From: Phycisphaerae bacterium
GTDB taxonomy: Bacteria > Planctomycetota > Phycisphaerae > UBA1845 > Fen-1342
Reading direction: 5' to 3'
Assembly (NCBI GenBank): GCA_022842805.1
Contig: JALHOX010000115.1
Location: forward strand, 1-11,095
DNA length: 11,095 nucleotides
The notes below the pieces were generated by a model. That model worked only from the letters and a program-made list of their open reading frames with translations, was not told the origin of the DNA and ran no database searches. How positions within the stretch are numbered: position 1 is the first letter of the stretch; each line of letters starts with the position of its first letter. A program made the position numbers and the translations under genes. Below are positions 1 to 6,785 of this stretch, in pieces.

Positions 1-7
1 TGCGCAA

Positions 8-463
8 ATGTCGGGCCCATGGTGGACTCCCAGCTCATTCGCGATCTCAGCGGGCGTCGTGTTGTTTCTGGCGATGCTGCTCGGGCTGTCCCAGGCGGTC
101 CGCTACGTGGCGATTTTGCGCCGCAAGCCGCTGGGGCCGGTGGCGCGTTGGGTCGTCGCTCCTTCCGTGGCCGCAACACTCCTGATATCGCCTTTCTCAG
201 GGCCGTGGGCGATCGTCGCGTTTATCGTCATTGCGTATCTGGGTGTGTCGATTGCCGCCGGCTTGCTGCCGGACCAGTTTCGAAGCGGCATTTGCGAAGT
301 GTGCGGATATGACATTCGTGCTCAACTCTCGCAGGGCGATTTGCGGTGCCCGGAATGCGGAACCGAAAATGACCGATTGATGCATCTGGATGCCGCCGCG
401 CACGCGCCGCTCGCGGGCCAGCTTGCGAGCGTGGAGAGCGGAGACGTTGGGCCGGGCGTCTAG
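8..463 (+). CDS. Small membrane protein with C-terminal zinc ribbon
   Basis: This 151-aa protein has no assigned function. Hydrophobic stretches at about residues 10-30, 49-62 and 66-87 suggest three membrane segments. They are followed by a soluble tail with a four-cysteine zinc ribbon: C96 and C99 (CEVCGYDIR), then C114 and C117 (RCPECG). The tail after residue 125 is Ala/Gly-rich and probably disordered. Ribbons of the CxxCGYDxR...CPECG type attached to membrane segments are a recurring, poorly characterised pattern in planctomycete proteins; that is family-level recollection, not a function. The ATG at 8 is the first start visible, but no in-frame stop lies before it, so the true start could be left of the window. 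The stop TAG ends 80 nt before the methyltransferase ATG, so co-transcription is possible, though a hairpin lies between them. Confidence 0.7.
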   Translation: MSGPWWTPSSFAISAGVVLFLAMLLGLSQAVRYVAILRRKPLGPVARWVVAPSVAATLLISPFSGPWAIVAFIVIAYLGVSIAAGLLPDQFRSGICEVCGYDIRAQLSQGDLRCPECGTENDRLMHLDAAAHAPLAGQLASVESGDVGPGV

Positions 464-490
464 TGTTCGGCGTACGACCTTGCAGGTCAT

Positions 491-530
491 TTACGGCGCC
501 GCCAAAGCATCGGGGACGGCGGCGGCGTAA
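491..530 (+). promoter_or_regulatory. Hairpin between the zinc-ribbon gene and the methyltransferase
   Basis: Arms 491-503 (ttacggcgccgcc) and 518-530 (ggcggcggcgtaa) pair over 12 of 13 positions, with a single G-G mismatch and a 14-nt loop. The structure sits in the 80-nt gap and ends 13 nt before the ATG at 544. It could end transcription of the upstream gene or mask the ribosome site of the methyltransferase. No U-tract follows, so intrinsic termination is not clear. Confidence 0.45.
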
Positions 531-543
531 ACTGCGTTTCAGC

Positions 544-1251
544 ATGAATCCCCGAGAGATCTTCAAACCAGGCGCCCCGGCGGAGCATGTATCTGCGCGC
601 GAGGGCTACGACCGCTGGGCGCGGATCTACGACGAGGAGGCCAATCCGCTGATCGCGCTGGAGGGGCCGCACGTCGAGCGGTTGCTCGGCCCGGTCGGCG
701 GCCTCGACGTGCTCGATCTCGGCTGCGGCACCGGGCGACATTCGCTGCGGCTGGCCGAAGCCGGGGCACGCGTGGTCGCGGTCGATTTCTCCGACGGCAT
801 GGCGGCGAAGGCCGCGGGCAAGCTCGGCTGGGAACGCGTCCGTTTCATTCGGCACGACCTCACCACTCCCCTGCCGCTTCCCGACCGCGCGTTTGATCGG
901 GTCGTCGCAGCGCTGGTGCTCGAGCACATCCCCGATCTCGCGGCGTTCTTCGGCGAGTGTCGTCGCGTCTGTCGGCCGGACGGCTGCATTGTGGTTTCAA
1001 ATCTCCACCCGGCGATGATGCTGCGCGGCATCCTGGCCCACTTCCGCGATCCCGACACGGGCCGCGACGTCTGCCCCGCGAGCCAGACGCACCAGATTTC
1101 CGACTATGTTACCGCGGCTCTTCGCGCCGGTCTGCGCATCGACCACATCAGCGAGCACGCGGTGGATGAATCGCTGGCGGCGCAATCGCCCCGCGCCGCG
1201 CGGTATCTGCACTGGCCGATGCTGATGATGATGCGGCTTGCGCCGCGCTGA
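544..1251 (+). CDS. Class I SAM-dependent methyltransferase
   Basis: This 235-aa soluble protein should transfer a methyl group from S-adenosylmethionine to an unidentified small molecule. The Rossmann motifs are clear. Motif I is DVLDLGCGTG at residues 55-64, the acidic end of strand 2 is VVAVDFS at 77-83, the strand-4 region is FDRVVAALVLEHIPD at 117-131, and RRVCRPDGCIVVSNLHP follows near 140-156. The N-terminal YDRWARIYDEEANP region (22-35) is typical of the Methyltransf_11/25 (UbiE-like) group. The substrate cannot be read from the sequence. The ATG at 544 is preferred because the protein then begins just before the conserved YDRWA region. A GTG at 463 would add 27 Arg-rich residues and put the 491-530 hairpin inside the gene. 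No clear Shine-Dalgarno precedes 544, so the start is less certain than the function. Confidence 0.85.
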   Translation: MNPREIFKPGAPAEHVSAREGYDRWARIYDEEANPLIALEGPHVERLLGPVGGLDVLDLGCGTGRHSLRLAEAGARVVAVDFSDGMAAKAAGKLGWERVRFIRHDLTTPLPLPDRAFDRVVAALVLEHIPDLAAFFGECRRVCRPDGCIVVSNLHPAMMLRGILAHFRDPDTGRDVCPASQTHQISDYVTAALRAGLRIDHISEHAVDESLAAQSPRAARYLHWPMLMMMRLAPR

Positions 1252-1273
1252 ACGACTGATGCTGCACGAATCG

Positions 1274-1304
1274 CGCGCGGGCCGCGATCGCCACGGCCCG
1301 CGTG
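1274..1304. terminator. Hairpin between convergent genes, probable bidirectional terminator
   Basis: Arms cgcgggccg (1276-1284) and cggcccgcg (1294-1302) are perfect complements around a 9-nt loop, and the stem can extend outwards by a G-U and a C-G pair. It lies between the stop of the plus-strand methyltransferase and the stop of the minus-strand hydrolase, where a shared terminator is expected. There is no U-run on either side, so the evidence is position plus stem stability. Confidence 0.6.
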
Positions 1305-1314
1305 TCGGCCAACC

Positions 1315-4300
1315 TCATCCCCCCGTCAGCAGCGCCACAAACGGCCCGATATCCGACACCGTCACAAACCCATCGTTGTTCACATCCGCATTGTTAATGT
1401 CGCACGTCGGATACTGCGTCGCGTAGCCCGCCGGATCAGTGAGCGAGAGCACGAAGCCGCCGATGTCGCCGACGGTAACGACGCGGTCGCAGTTCATGTC
1501 GCCGAGGAGCGCCGGCGTCAGGTCGAACTCGACGTACTCGCTCGCCTCGACGTGGAAATTGCCGTTGACGCTGGGCGGAACCTGATTCGCCGAGACGAGC
1601 GTGCCGCCGTCCTGAGATTGATAGGCGGCGAAGGCGAGCCAGACCGAGGCGGGCATAGCGCCGCCGAACTCGGCGTCGAGGTCGATGACGCCTTCGAGGA
1701 CGCCGCCGTTCGCGCCGGTCGCGGCTTGGGCGAAGCCGCCCGCAGCGAGGTCGAACCAGCCTTCGAAATCGTTGTTGTTCTCATCGGCGACAAACGCGGC
1801 CCAATTCGCCACGAGGCCGGTCTTGGCCCAGGGCGCGTTGCGCGTCGGGCCCGGCGGCGAGGCGATGAAGATGAAGTGGTCCTGGCCCTCGCCGGCGTCG
1901 TTCGCGGCGACATAGAGCCGATCTGCGCGCACTTCGGCATAGAGCCGATAGTTGCCGTTCTGCGCGACGAGCTCGGCCGTCGGCTCGATGACGCCATCCA
2001 TCGCCCATTGCTGCTGACCGCCGGTGACGGGCAGGTGCCAATCCATGCCGTTGTTGTTGTCCCACGTACCGGCGCCGTTGTTGAAGACGACGTCGAGTTG
2101 CTGAATTTCAGCCGGCAGATTGATCGTCAGCGTCCAGCGCTGCGTCGTCGCGTTCCAGTTCATCGGTGCATCGGGCAACACGACCTGCCACTGGTTGTAA
2201 CCCATGTGAGCGAAGACCTGCGTCGCGCCGCCGAGCGGGCCGTTCAGCGGGTTGTATTCAATCGCGAGCGGCTGGCCGGCCTGGCCCGGATTGGGCGTGA
2301 AGACGACGCGCTCCGTCGGCCCGCCGCCGCTGCCCGCGCCGTCGCCGACATAGACCTGCTGAATCGCGGAGCGGCGGACGAAGCCGCGCGTGTCGGTCGC
2401 TTCGACGTAGTAATCGAGATAGACATCGCGCAGGCCGGTGAGCTGGGCCGAGTAATGGTTCGCGATGTAGGTCGGGAGCACGAAGAAATTGATGCTTCCG
2501 TCGTTGTAAATATTGCCCGCGGGGAACGGGCGACCAGCCATTGCCACATTCTGCCACGCGCCGACGCCCGCGCCGCCCGCGTACGTCCGGTTCGCGTCGT
2601 CGATCACGTCGTCGCTGTCGATGCGGTACTTCAGCGTGACATTCGAAAGGCCGGAGACGTCGTAGGCGAAGGTCCAGATCCAGAAATCGCCGTTGTTGAT
2701 GATCTGCTGATAGCTGTAGGCCGGGCCGAAGTTCGCACTGCCCGGGTTGTAGGGCCAGCGCTGCGGAATCCAGACCGTGGGCGGCGTCGCGTCGGCGCTG
2801 CCCGAGCCGATGACCTGATCGGCATAGCCCACCGCCTGATTGCACGCGATCGTCTGCTTCACCTCATGATCGAGCGAAACGCCGTAATACATGAAACCGC
2901 TGTTGAGCGCGCCGCAGAAATAGTGCCAGGCCCGCTCGGCGAGCGTCGTGGTCGCGTCGGGATAAACGATGCGGCGGAGATTCAGCCCGTCGAGCCCCCC
3001 TACCGCGATTTGAGTGGCGGTATCGACGCGATTTTGCGCGGCGACGATCACTGCCCAGTTGCGCGCGTCGACGTGCCAGCCGTTGGCGGGGTCGGGCTGA
3101 CCGCTTGCGTTGAGCAGCGGCCAGTTCCAATTCAGGAACATGGGCGAGCCGAAGTCGCCATCGGCATTGACCCAAGCGCCGTCTTCGACGTGCACGACGT
3201 CATTGAGCGGCACCGGATGCGCCGCGAGGTAGCTCTCGACCGTCGCCGCCACGTAGCCCGCGTTGCTGGCGTTGTTGACGAACTGCGGCATCGCCTCCAT
3301 GTAGTAGGAGAATCCGCCGCCCCACGCGTTGTCGCCGTCGTGGCCCATCAGCACCAGCATCGGCCGAGCGGGGTTGTTCCACGCGCTCAGGTCGTTGAAG
3401 TGCGTCATCGAGAGCGGGTTATATCCATCGAGCCAGCCCAGCGATTGATCGGCCGGCACCGCGATCACGCGATGTTCCTGGCCGGTGTCGGGGTTCACGT
3501 AGCGCATGTAGTGCGGCGTGTATGCAAAAGGCGCGGCGTTCACCGGCCCGCAGCCGCGCGAGATGCTCAGGCGATACCAGTTGCTCTGCGGCGGATTGAG
3601 CTGATCGGCGCGATTGGGCGGCTCGCAGTTCACGCCGCCCGAGCCGAGCACGAGCGGGAAATTGGTGCAGCCGCGCGAGATGTGTTCGTTATTGACGATG
3701 ACCCAATCGACGCCTTCCTGATCGAGGATCGGGATGAGCCGCTGGCTGAAGGCCATCTCCGACGGGAAAAAGCCGCGACTCTGCGGCGCACCGGTGCCCC
3801 ACGCGTCGGCGTAGATCTCTTTGTAGAGCCGCACCTGCATGCGGACGGTGTTGTCGTCGCAGAGGGGCAGCAGCGCGTGATGAAACGGGAAGAGGACGAT
3901 GTCGAAGCGGGTGTGGAGATTGTCGGCGGTGCGCCAGCCGCGGGCCTCTCGATAAAAGTTGTGCCAGCCGGCTGAGTAGCCGAGCTGATTCACCGCGCCG
4001 AGGCTCTGAAGGTTTTCGATCAATCCGCCGGAGAAGCTGACCTGCACACCCGCTTCGGGGCGGCTGCGGATCAGATCAACCGAGTCCCGAGCGCGAAACT
4101 GATAAGCCGCGACGCGATCGGCCGACTGGAAAATCTGCCGCAAGTTGTCCTGCGGATTGGCCCGCCCGCCGTCGGTGGCCTGAATCGATTGCCAGGCGCG
4201 CTCGTAGCGGTCGGCGCCGCTCGACTGGCGAATGGGCCAGTAGATCGGCTGCTCCATGTGCCAGAAGTAGGTGAAGTGGATGTTCTCTGCCGAGGCGGAG

Positions 4301-4353
4301 GCGACCGCGGCGAGTATCAGCGGGAGGCCGCGCCACGCTCGCGCCAGGTGCAT
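1315..4353 (-). CDS. Exported GH57-like glycoside hydrolase with CBM25-like domain and dockerin-like C-terminus
   Basis: With the ATG at 4353 this is a 1012-aa exported protein. Residues 1-22 form a signal peptide (basic start, GLPLILAAVASASA core, cleavage after ASA). Residues 23 to about 520 resemble glycoside hydrolase family 57. An HMEQPIYWP segment matches the family's N-terminal HQP motif. RGFFPSEMAF at 193-202 carries the expected nucleophile Glu199, and GHDGDNAWGGG at 337-347 holds candidate acid/base aspartates. GH57 enzymes act on alpha-glucans. A beta-rich stretch (520-671) is followed by a CBM25-like starch-binding domain (about 680-777, hallmark TWDNNNGMDW). A DOMON/CBM9-like beta domain (about 781-946) comes next. 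Two dockerin-type calcium loops close the protein (D952-N954-D956-D963 and D990-N992-D994-D1001). The likely role is extracellular or periplasmic starch/glycogen breakdown. A start at 4428 is possible; the open frame runs on to 4755 but that part is repetitive and not protein-like. Confidence 0.85.
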   Translation of the reverse strand: MHLARAWRGLPLILAAVASASAENIHFTYFWHMEQPIYWPIRQSSGADRYERAWQSIQATDGGRANPQDNLRQIFQSADRVAAYQFRARDSVDLIRSRPEAGVQVSFSGGLIENLQSLGAVNQLGYSAGWHNFYREARGWRTADNLHTRFDIVLFPFHHALLPLCDDNTVRMQVRLYKEIYADAWGTGAPQSRGFFPSEMAFSQRLIPILDQEGVDWVIVNNEHISRGCTNFPLVLGSGGVNCEPPNRADQLNPPQSNWYRLSISRGCGPVNAAPFAYTPHYMRYVNPDTGQEHRVIAVPADQSLGWLDGYNPLSMTHFNDLSAWNNPARPMLVLMGHDGDNAWGGGFSYYMEAMPQFVNNASNAGYVAATVESYLAAHPVPLNDVVHVEDGAWVNADGDFGSPMFLNWNWPLLNASGQPDPANGWHVDARNWAVIVAAQNRVDTATQIAVGGLDGLNLRRIVYPDATTTLAERAWHYFCGALNSGFMYYGVSLDHEVKQTIACNQAVGYADQVIGSGSADATPPTVWIPQRWPYNPGSANFGPAYSYQQIINNGDFWIWTFAYDVSGLSNVTLKYRIDSDDVIDDANRTYAGGAGVGAWQNVAMAGRPFPAGNIYNDGSINFFVLPTYIANHYSAQLTGLRDVYLDYYVEATDTRGFVRRSAIQQVYVGDGAGSGGGPTERVVFTPNPGQAGQPLAIEYNPLNGPLGGATQVFAHMGYNQWQVVLPDAPMNWNATTQRWTLTINLPAEIQQLDVVFNNGAGTWDNNNGMDWHLPVTGGQQQWAMDGVIEPTAELVAQNGNYRLYAEVRADRLYVAANDAGEGQDHFIFIASPPGPTRNAPWAKTGLVANWAAFVADENNNDFEGWFDLAAGGFAQAATGANGGVLEGVIDLDAEFGGAMPASVWLAFAAYQSQDGGTLVSANQVPPSVNGNFHVEASEYVEFDLTPALLGDMNCDRVVTVGDIGGFVLSLTDPAGYATQYPTCDINNADVNNDGFVTVSDIGPFVALLTGG

Positions 4354-4639
4354 GATCGACAGGCTCGCGTTTTCGCGATGGTTGCGGTTCGGGCGACGAT
4401 CGAGGCGAGTTTGGAACGTGTTTTCCATCCTGCCATGGTAGCAAACGGCAACGCCGCCGCGATTCTCAAGATTCGTGAAATCAGGCGTTCCGGACCAAGG
4501 GTTAGCGGCGACGCGAGCGCGGCACGTATTAACCCGGCGCGCAAGGCCCAGCGCGGCAACCGAAACGCCCTCCCCCGGCGGCGGCACGCGCTTCGCCAGA
4601 GCAGTCGCTCGCGCCGCCGCACCATGCATCGCGCCCGCC

Positions 4640-4711
4640 AGCGCACCGGCCCGCTCACCGGCCCAAACACCGGCCCGCTCACCGGCCAGCACACGAGCCA
4701 CCATACCGACC
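4640..4711. repeat. 12-bp tandem repeat, six units
   Basis: Consecutive 12-mers beginning at 4640 are agcgcaccggcc, cgctcaccggcc, caaacaccggcc, cgctcaccggcc, agcacacgagcc and accataccgacc. Units two and four are identical. The core is (a/t)caccggcc, and it decays to the right. Both strands can be read through without stops, which inflates the apparent length of the hydrolase frame. Confidence 0.8.
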
Positions 4712-4740
4712 GCCACACCTTCGCCGCGCAATGCGAGGCA

Positions 4741-4896
4741 GCGGCGCCGCGCCAAAGCTCAACTCTCTACCGCCCTCACACGTTGCCACCGACGAGCGCT
4801 GTCACACGGTGCCACTCACGAGCGCCCTCACACGGTGCCACTGACGAGAGCCGCCGCACAGTTCAACTCACCAGCGCCGCGACACGGTCCACCGGA
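4741..4896. repeat. 26-bp tandem repeat, about six degenerate units
   Basis: Units start at 4741, 4767, 4793, 4819, 4845 and 4871, each exactly 26 bp with no indels. The units at 4793 and 4819 differ at only three positions; both contain gcg-c--tcacacggtgccact. The outer units are more diverged (17 of 26 matches between units 4741 and 4845). The array ends 85 bp before the tRNA. The sequence is unrelated to the neighbouring 12-bp array, so two independent expansions occurred in one intergenic gap. Confidence 0.75.
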
Positions 4897-4981
4897 CTCG
4901 CACCGATGTGCGGGATGAATGGGCGCGGGCGCGCATCGATTTGACGAACGGGACGCGCGCGCCTATCGTCTACGATCCGAT

Positions 4982-5054
<73 letters not shown>

Positions 5055-5097
5055 GTTCACCGGTCGTATCGAAAAGACGCGACCCGCCAGTTAACGC

Positions 5098-5134
5098 ACG
5101 ACGCCCGGGCAGAGACGCCTGGGCGTTGTCGTTT
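5098..5134 (+). terminator. Terminator-like hairpin downstream of tRNA-fMet
   Basis: Arms 5098-5110 (acgacgcccgggc) and 5117-5129 (gcctgggcgttgt) pair over 13 bp, including two G-U wobbles, with a 6-nt loop. A short cgttt follows on the plus strand. It begins 43 nt after the mature tRNA end, a sensible place to stop tRNA transcription. Confidence 0.7.
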
Positions 5135-5294
5135 CTATCGTGAGCGTTCGCAAGGGTTTAGCGTTGCTCGAATCGCCGCCGGGTCTCTCGGCGCCGGCGC
5201 ATCGGTCACACGTATGGGTGCCTTTCGACCCGCCCGCTTCGCCGGTTGGTCCGTTGTCTCTGAGTCTCTGCGCGTCGCCGACCGCGGGGTTAAC

Positions 5295-5309
5295 GCGGTT
5301 CATAACCGC
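5295..5309. repeat. Short perfect hairpin gcggtt-cat-aaccgc
   Basis: A 6-bp perfect inverted repeat with a 3-nt loop. Its right half contains ATAACC, the same core found in the inverted repeats 30-80 bp downstream, so it probably belongs to the same site cluster. Confidence 0.5.
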
Positions 5310-5331
5310 ACGGGCGGCAATATCTCGCGCT

Positions 5332-5393
5332 GACATAACCCGTTCGCACTTCGCGAAAGAAAAGTCTCGGGTTATGTCGGTTTCCACATAACC
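5332..5393. promoter_or_regulatory. Overlapping inverted repeats with a shared ATAACC core
   Basis: Arm A gacataaccc (5332-5341) is the perfect complement of arm B gggttatgtc (5369-5378). Arm B also pairs over 8 bp with arm C acataacc (5386-5393) across an 8-nt spacer. A-B and B-C pairing exclude each other. Further copies of the core lie at 5302-5307 and 5423-5428, giving five in 127 bp. This could be an operator array for a dimeric repressor, a recombinase binding or attachment site, or a switchable leader structure. The sequence alone does not decide. Confidence 0.5.
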
Positions 5394-5517
5394 GGCGCAT
5401 GGTATCGAAATTGCGATCGGTGGGTTATCGAAACGTTGGGGCGGTCCGAGTGCTCCTCGTCGCCCGTTTTCAGGTGCCGGGTCCCCAAGTACTATCGGAA
5501 AGCGAATCAGCCCGCGC

Positions 5518-5521
5518 GGAG
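5518..5521 (+). promoter_or_regulatory. Shine-Dalgarno GGAG fixing the DUF6602 start
   Basis: GGAG lies 6 nt before the ATG at 5528 and is the reason to choose that start over the in-frame ATG at 5399, whose extra 43 residues do not look like part of the domain. Confidence 0.65.
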
Positions 5522-5527
5522 TTCATC

Positions 5528-6445
5528 ATGAGCCCTTCGCCGCTTAGCGGCACAGACCGCCTCACGCGCCATTACGCTCATCGAGCAAGGCAGATCCTGG
5601 ATGCCTTCGCCGATGTTCGGGCGCTCATTCAGCATGAAGCTTCCAAGGGCCAGCGCGTGGAACGCGAGGTGCGAAAGTTCCTGGTGCAGTTTCTCCCCGG
5701 CATCTACGAGTACACGTCTGGCATCGTCATCGACAGTTCCGGAGGCGAATGCGACAGAAGCAAGCAAGAAGACGTCCTCGTGGTTGATCGCCTGTTCAAT
5801 CCGAAACTCATTTTGGATGAGGAGCCATCGGTGTATCCGGTGGATATTGTGTATGCCGGCATCGAGGTCAAGACCTGCCTTGACCTGGGCGAAACGCGGA
5901 GCGCCGTCGCGAACATTGCGTCACTGAAGGGTCTAAAGTTCATCCAGCAACGCGTCGCTTCGACCGACAAGACCGGCCTTAGGGTCGGCAGCACGTCGGC
6001 GCCGATCGGCATCATTTTCGGTTTCGACTCCGATACGCACGTCGTTGAAACGCTTCTCGATCGTGTTTCTGCCACGGTTCGCGGCTATCCACGCGAACAA
6101 TGGCCCGACCTGGTTTGCGTGATCAATCGGGGAATCATCGGATTCACAGAAGGCGATCTTGCCACCTACGGACTTTTCGGCGCGCTGGGGACAGATCCAG
6201 CCGGGAAGCTCGCTGAGGTGATGCCCGAGCAGCCATGCAAGACGTGCATCTGGGATGGCCGAGAGTGTCCCGTCGTCGAATCGAACGGAAAGCATTACGT
6301 GATCGACGTCGGACGGACGATGGTCGGCTTTCTCACTCACTTCTATCGCTTCCTGCTCGACAAGTCGCTGCTTGCTCGACAGAACCTCCTTGATTTGTAC
6401 ATTCCTCCGCTCATGCGACGGACCAAGACGATTCAACTGCCGTGA
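5528..6445 (+). CDS. DUF6602 domain protein, nuclease-like D...ExK core
   Basis: This 305-aa soluble protein has no known reaction. Residues about 15-180 resemble the DUF6602 family. A helical start (RHYAHRARQILDAF) leads to VEREVRKFLVQFLPG at 44-58 and SGIVIDSSGG at 64-73. Then KQEDVLVVD (79-87) is followed by YPVDIVYAGIEVKT (103-116). Asp82, Glu113 and Lys115 form the D...ExK spacing of the PD-(D/E)xK nuclease fold, so DNA or RNA cleavage is a reasonable inference but unproven. Three cysteines (C237, C240, C247; CKTCIWDGREC) near the C-terminus could bind a metal but lack an obvious fourth ligand. The ATG at 5528 has a well-placed GGAG. The gene stands alone: 97 nt separate it from the recombination operon on the same strand. 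Such proteins are often found among mobile or defence genes. Confidence 0.75.
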   Translation: MSPSPLSGTDRLTRHYAHRARQILDAFADVRALIQHEASKGQRVEREVRKFLVQFLPGIYEYTSGIVIDSSGGECDRSKQEDVLVVDRLFNPKLILDEEPSVYPVDIVYAGIEVKTCLDLGETRSAVANIASLKGLKFIQQRVASTDKTGLRVGSTSAPIGIIFGFDSDTHVVETLLDRVSATVRGYPREQWPDLVCVINRGIIGFTEGDLATYGLFGALGTDPAGKLAEVMPEQPCKTCIWDGRECPVVESNGKHYVIDVGRTMVGFLTHFYRFLLDKSLLARQNLLDLYIPPLMRRTKTIQLP

Positions 6446-6531
6446 AGTTGCGGGCACATCGCGAGCTGACGGCGTACGTAATGAGCAGACGAGTTTGACC
6501 GAGCTGTTATGGTTCGGAACGAACGCCATAT

Positions 6532-6535
6532 GGAG
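6532..6535 (+). promoter_or_regulatory. Shine-Dalgarno GGAG for the 80-aa protein
   Basis: GGAG lies 7 nt before the ATG at 6543. It selects this start rather than the in-frame ATG at 6372, which would lie inside the end of the DUF6602 gene. Confidence 0.6.
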
Positions 6536-6542
6536 TCTGCCC

Positions 6543-6785
6543 ATGCCGTCGCGCACGGAAGCGCCGCTTTCACCCGTTGAACGTCGTCACCAACTCGCAT
6601 CCATCCTCGCGCGCGGCGTTATTCGCTTGCACCGACAGGCGAAATCGACCGCGATCCTGCATGCGCAGGAATCTGCACCCGCGGTTGAAACTCGCCTTGA
6701 GCTTTCCCGCGAAACGAGGCTCAGTGTGTCTGACGGTACCCGCGGGTTCACGATGCGGGCCGACGGAGACGACGAATGCAACTGA
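6543..6785 (+). CDS. 80-aa protein opening the recombination operon
   Basis: This is a small soluble protein of unassigned function. Its first half has a conserved-looking helix, LSPVERRHQLASILARG at 9-25, followed by a basic stretch (VIRLHRQAK). The second half reads ETRLELSRETRLSVSDG (49-65) and ends acidic (DGDDECN). I recall small proteins of this pattern (SPxERRxxxAxILAxGVxRLxR...xxRLSV) directly ahead of DUF2924/serine-recombinase pairs, which supports it as a real member of the module. A GGAG precedes the ATG at 6543. Its last 10 bp overlap the DUF2924 start, and the DUF2924 ribosome site (GGAG at 6765-6768) lies inside it, so translation of the two is likely coupled. Confidence 0.7.
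   Translation: MPSRTEAPLSPVERRHQLASILARGVIRLHRQAKSTAILHAQESAPAVETRLELSRETRLSVSDGTRGFTMRADGDDECN

Larger units (their letters stand above)
4354..4981. other. Intergenic region between hydrolase and tRNA, holding two repeat arrays
   Basis: Nothing protein-like is convincing here. The open frames on both strands translate to Arg/Ala/Pro/Thr-rich low-complexity sequence that follows the repeat periodicity. The region should contain the minus-strand hydrolase promoter and the plus-strand tRNA promoter, but no clear -35/-10 pair was recognised. It holds a 12-bp tandem array at 4640-4711 and a 26-bp array at 4741-4896. Confidence 0.6.
5135..5527. other. Gene-free stretch before the DUF6602 gene
   Basis: No open frame here looks like a real protein; short frames on both strands have unremarkable composition and no ribosome site or motif. 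The notable content is the cluster of ATAACC/GGTTAT motifs and inverted repeats at 5295-5428. The promoter of the DUF6602 gene should also lie here, but no clear sigma-70 elements were recognised. If an element joined the chromosome beside the tRNA, its end could be in this stretch. Confidence 0.5.

Noticed and set aside
463..543. GTG start giving a 27-residue longer methyltransferase
   Set aside because: The added residues are Arg-rich, include a strong hairpin and precede the conserved domain; the ATG at 544 fits better.
1552..3975. Very long plus-strand open frame (807 codons) opposite the hydrolase
   Set aside because: It is rich in Arg, Val and Ala with no recognisable domain and lies wholly antisense to a gene with clear family motifs; a GC-rich shadow frame.
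4640..4896. CRISPR array
   Set aside because: The repeats are contiguous with no spacers between units, and no cas genes are present.
4475..4918. Plus-strand Ser/Pro/Ala/Thr-rich open frame
   Set aside because: The amino-acid pattern simply follows the 12-bp and 26-bp DNA repeats; nothing supports translation.
5091..5391. Short open frames on both strands between tRNA and the DUF6602 gene
   Set aside because: They overlap the terminator-like hairpin and the inverted repeats, have no ribosome site, and the translations show no domain or periodic structure.
5066..5433. Repeated TATCGAAA at 5067, 5403 and 5426 as attachment-site direct repeats
   Set aside because: Only 8-9 bp match, flanks differ, and the spacing does not bracket a gene; too short to distinguish from chance.
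5399..5527. Upstream ATG for the DUF6602 gene
   Set aside because: The extra 43 residues lack domain similarity and a GGAG, while the ATG at 5528 has one at good spacing.
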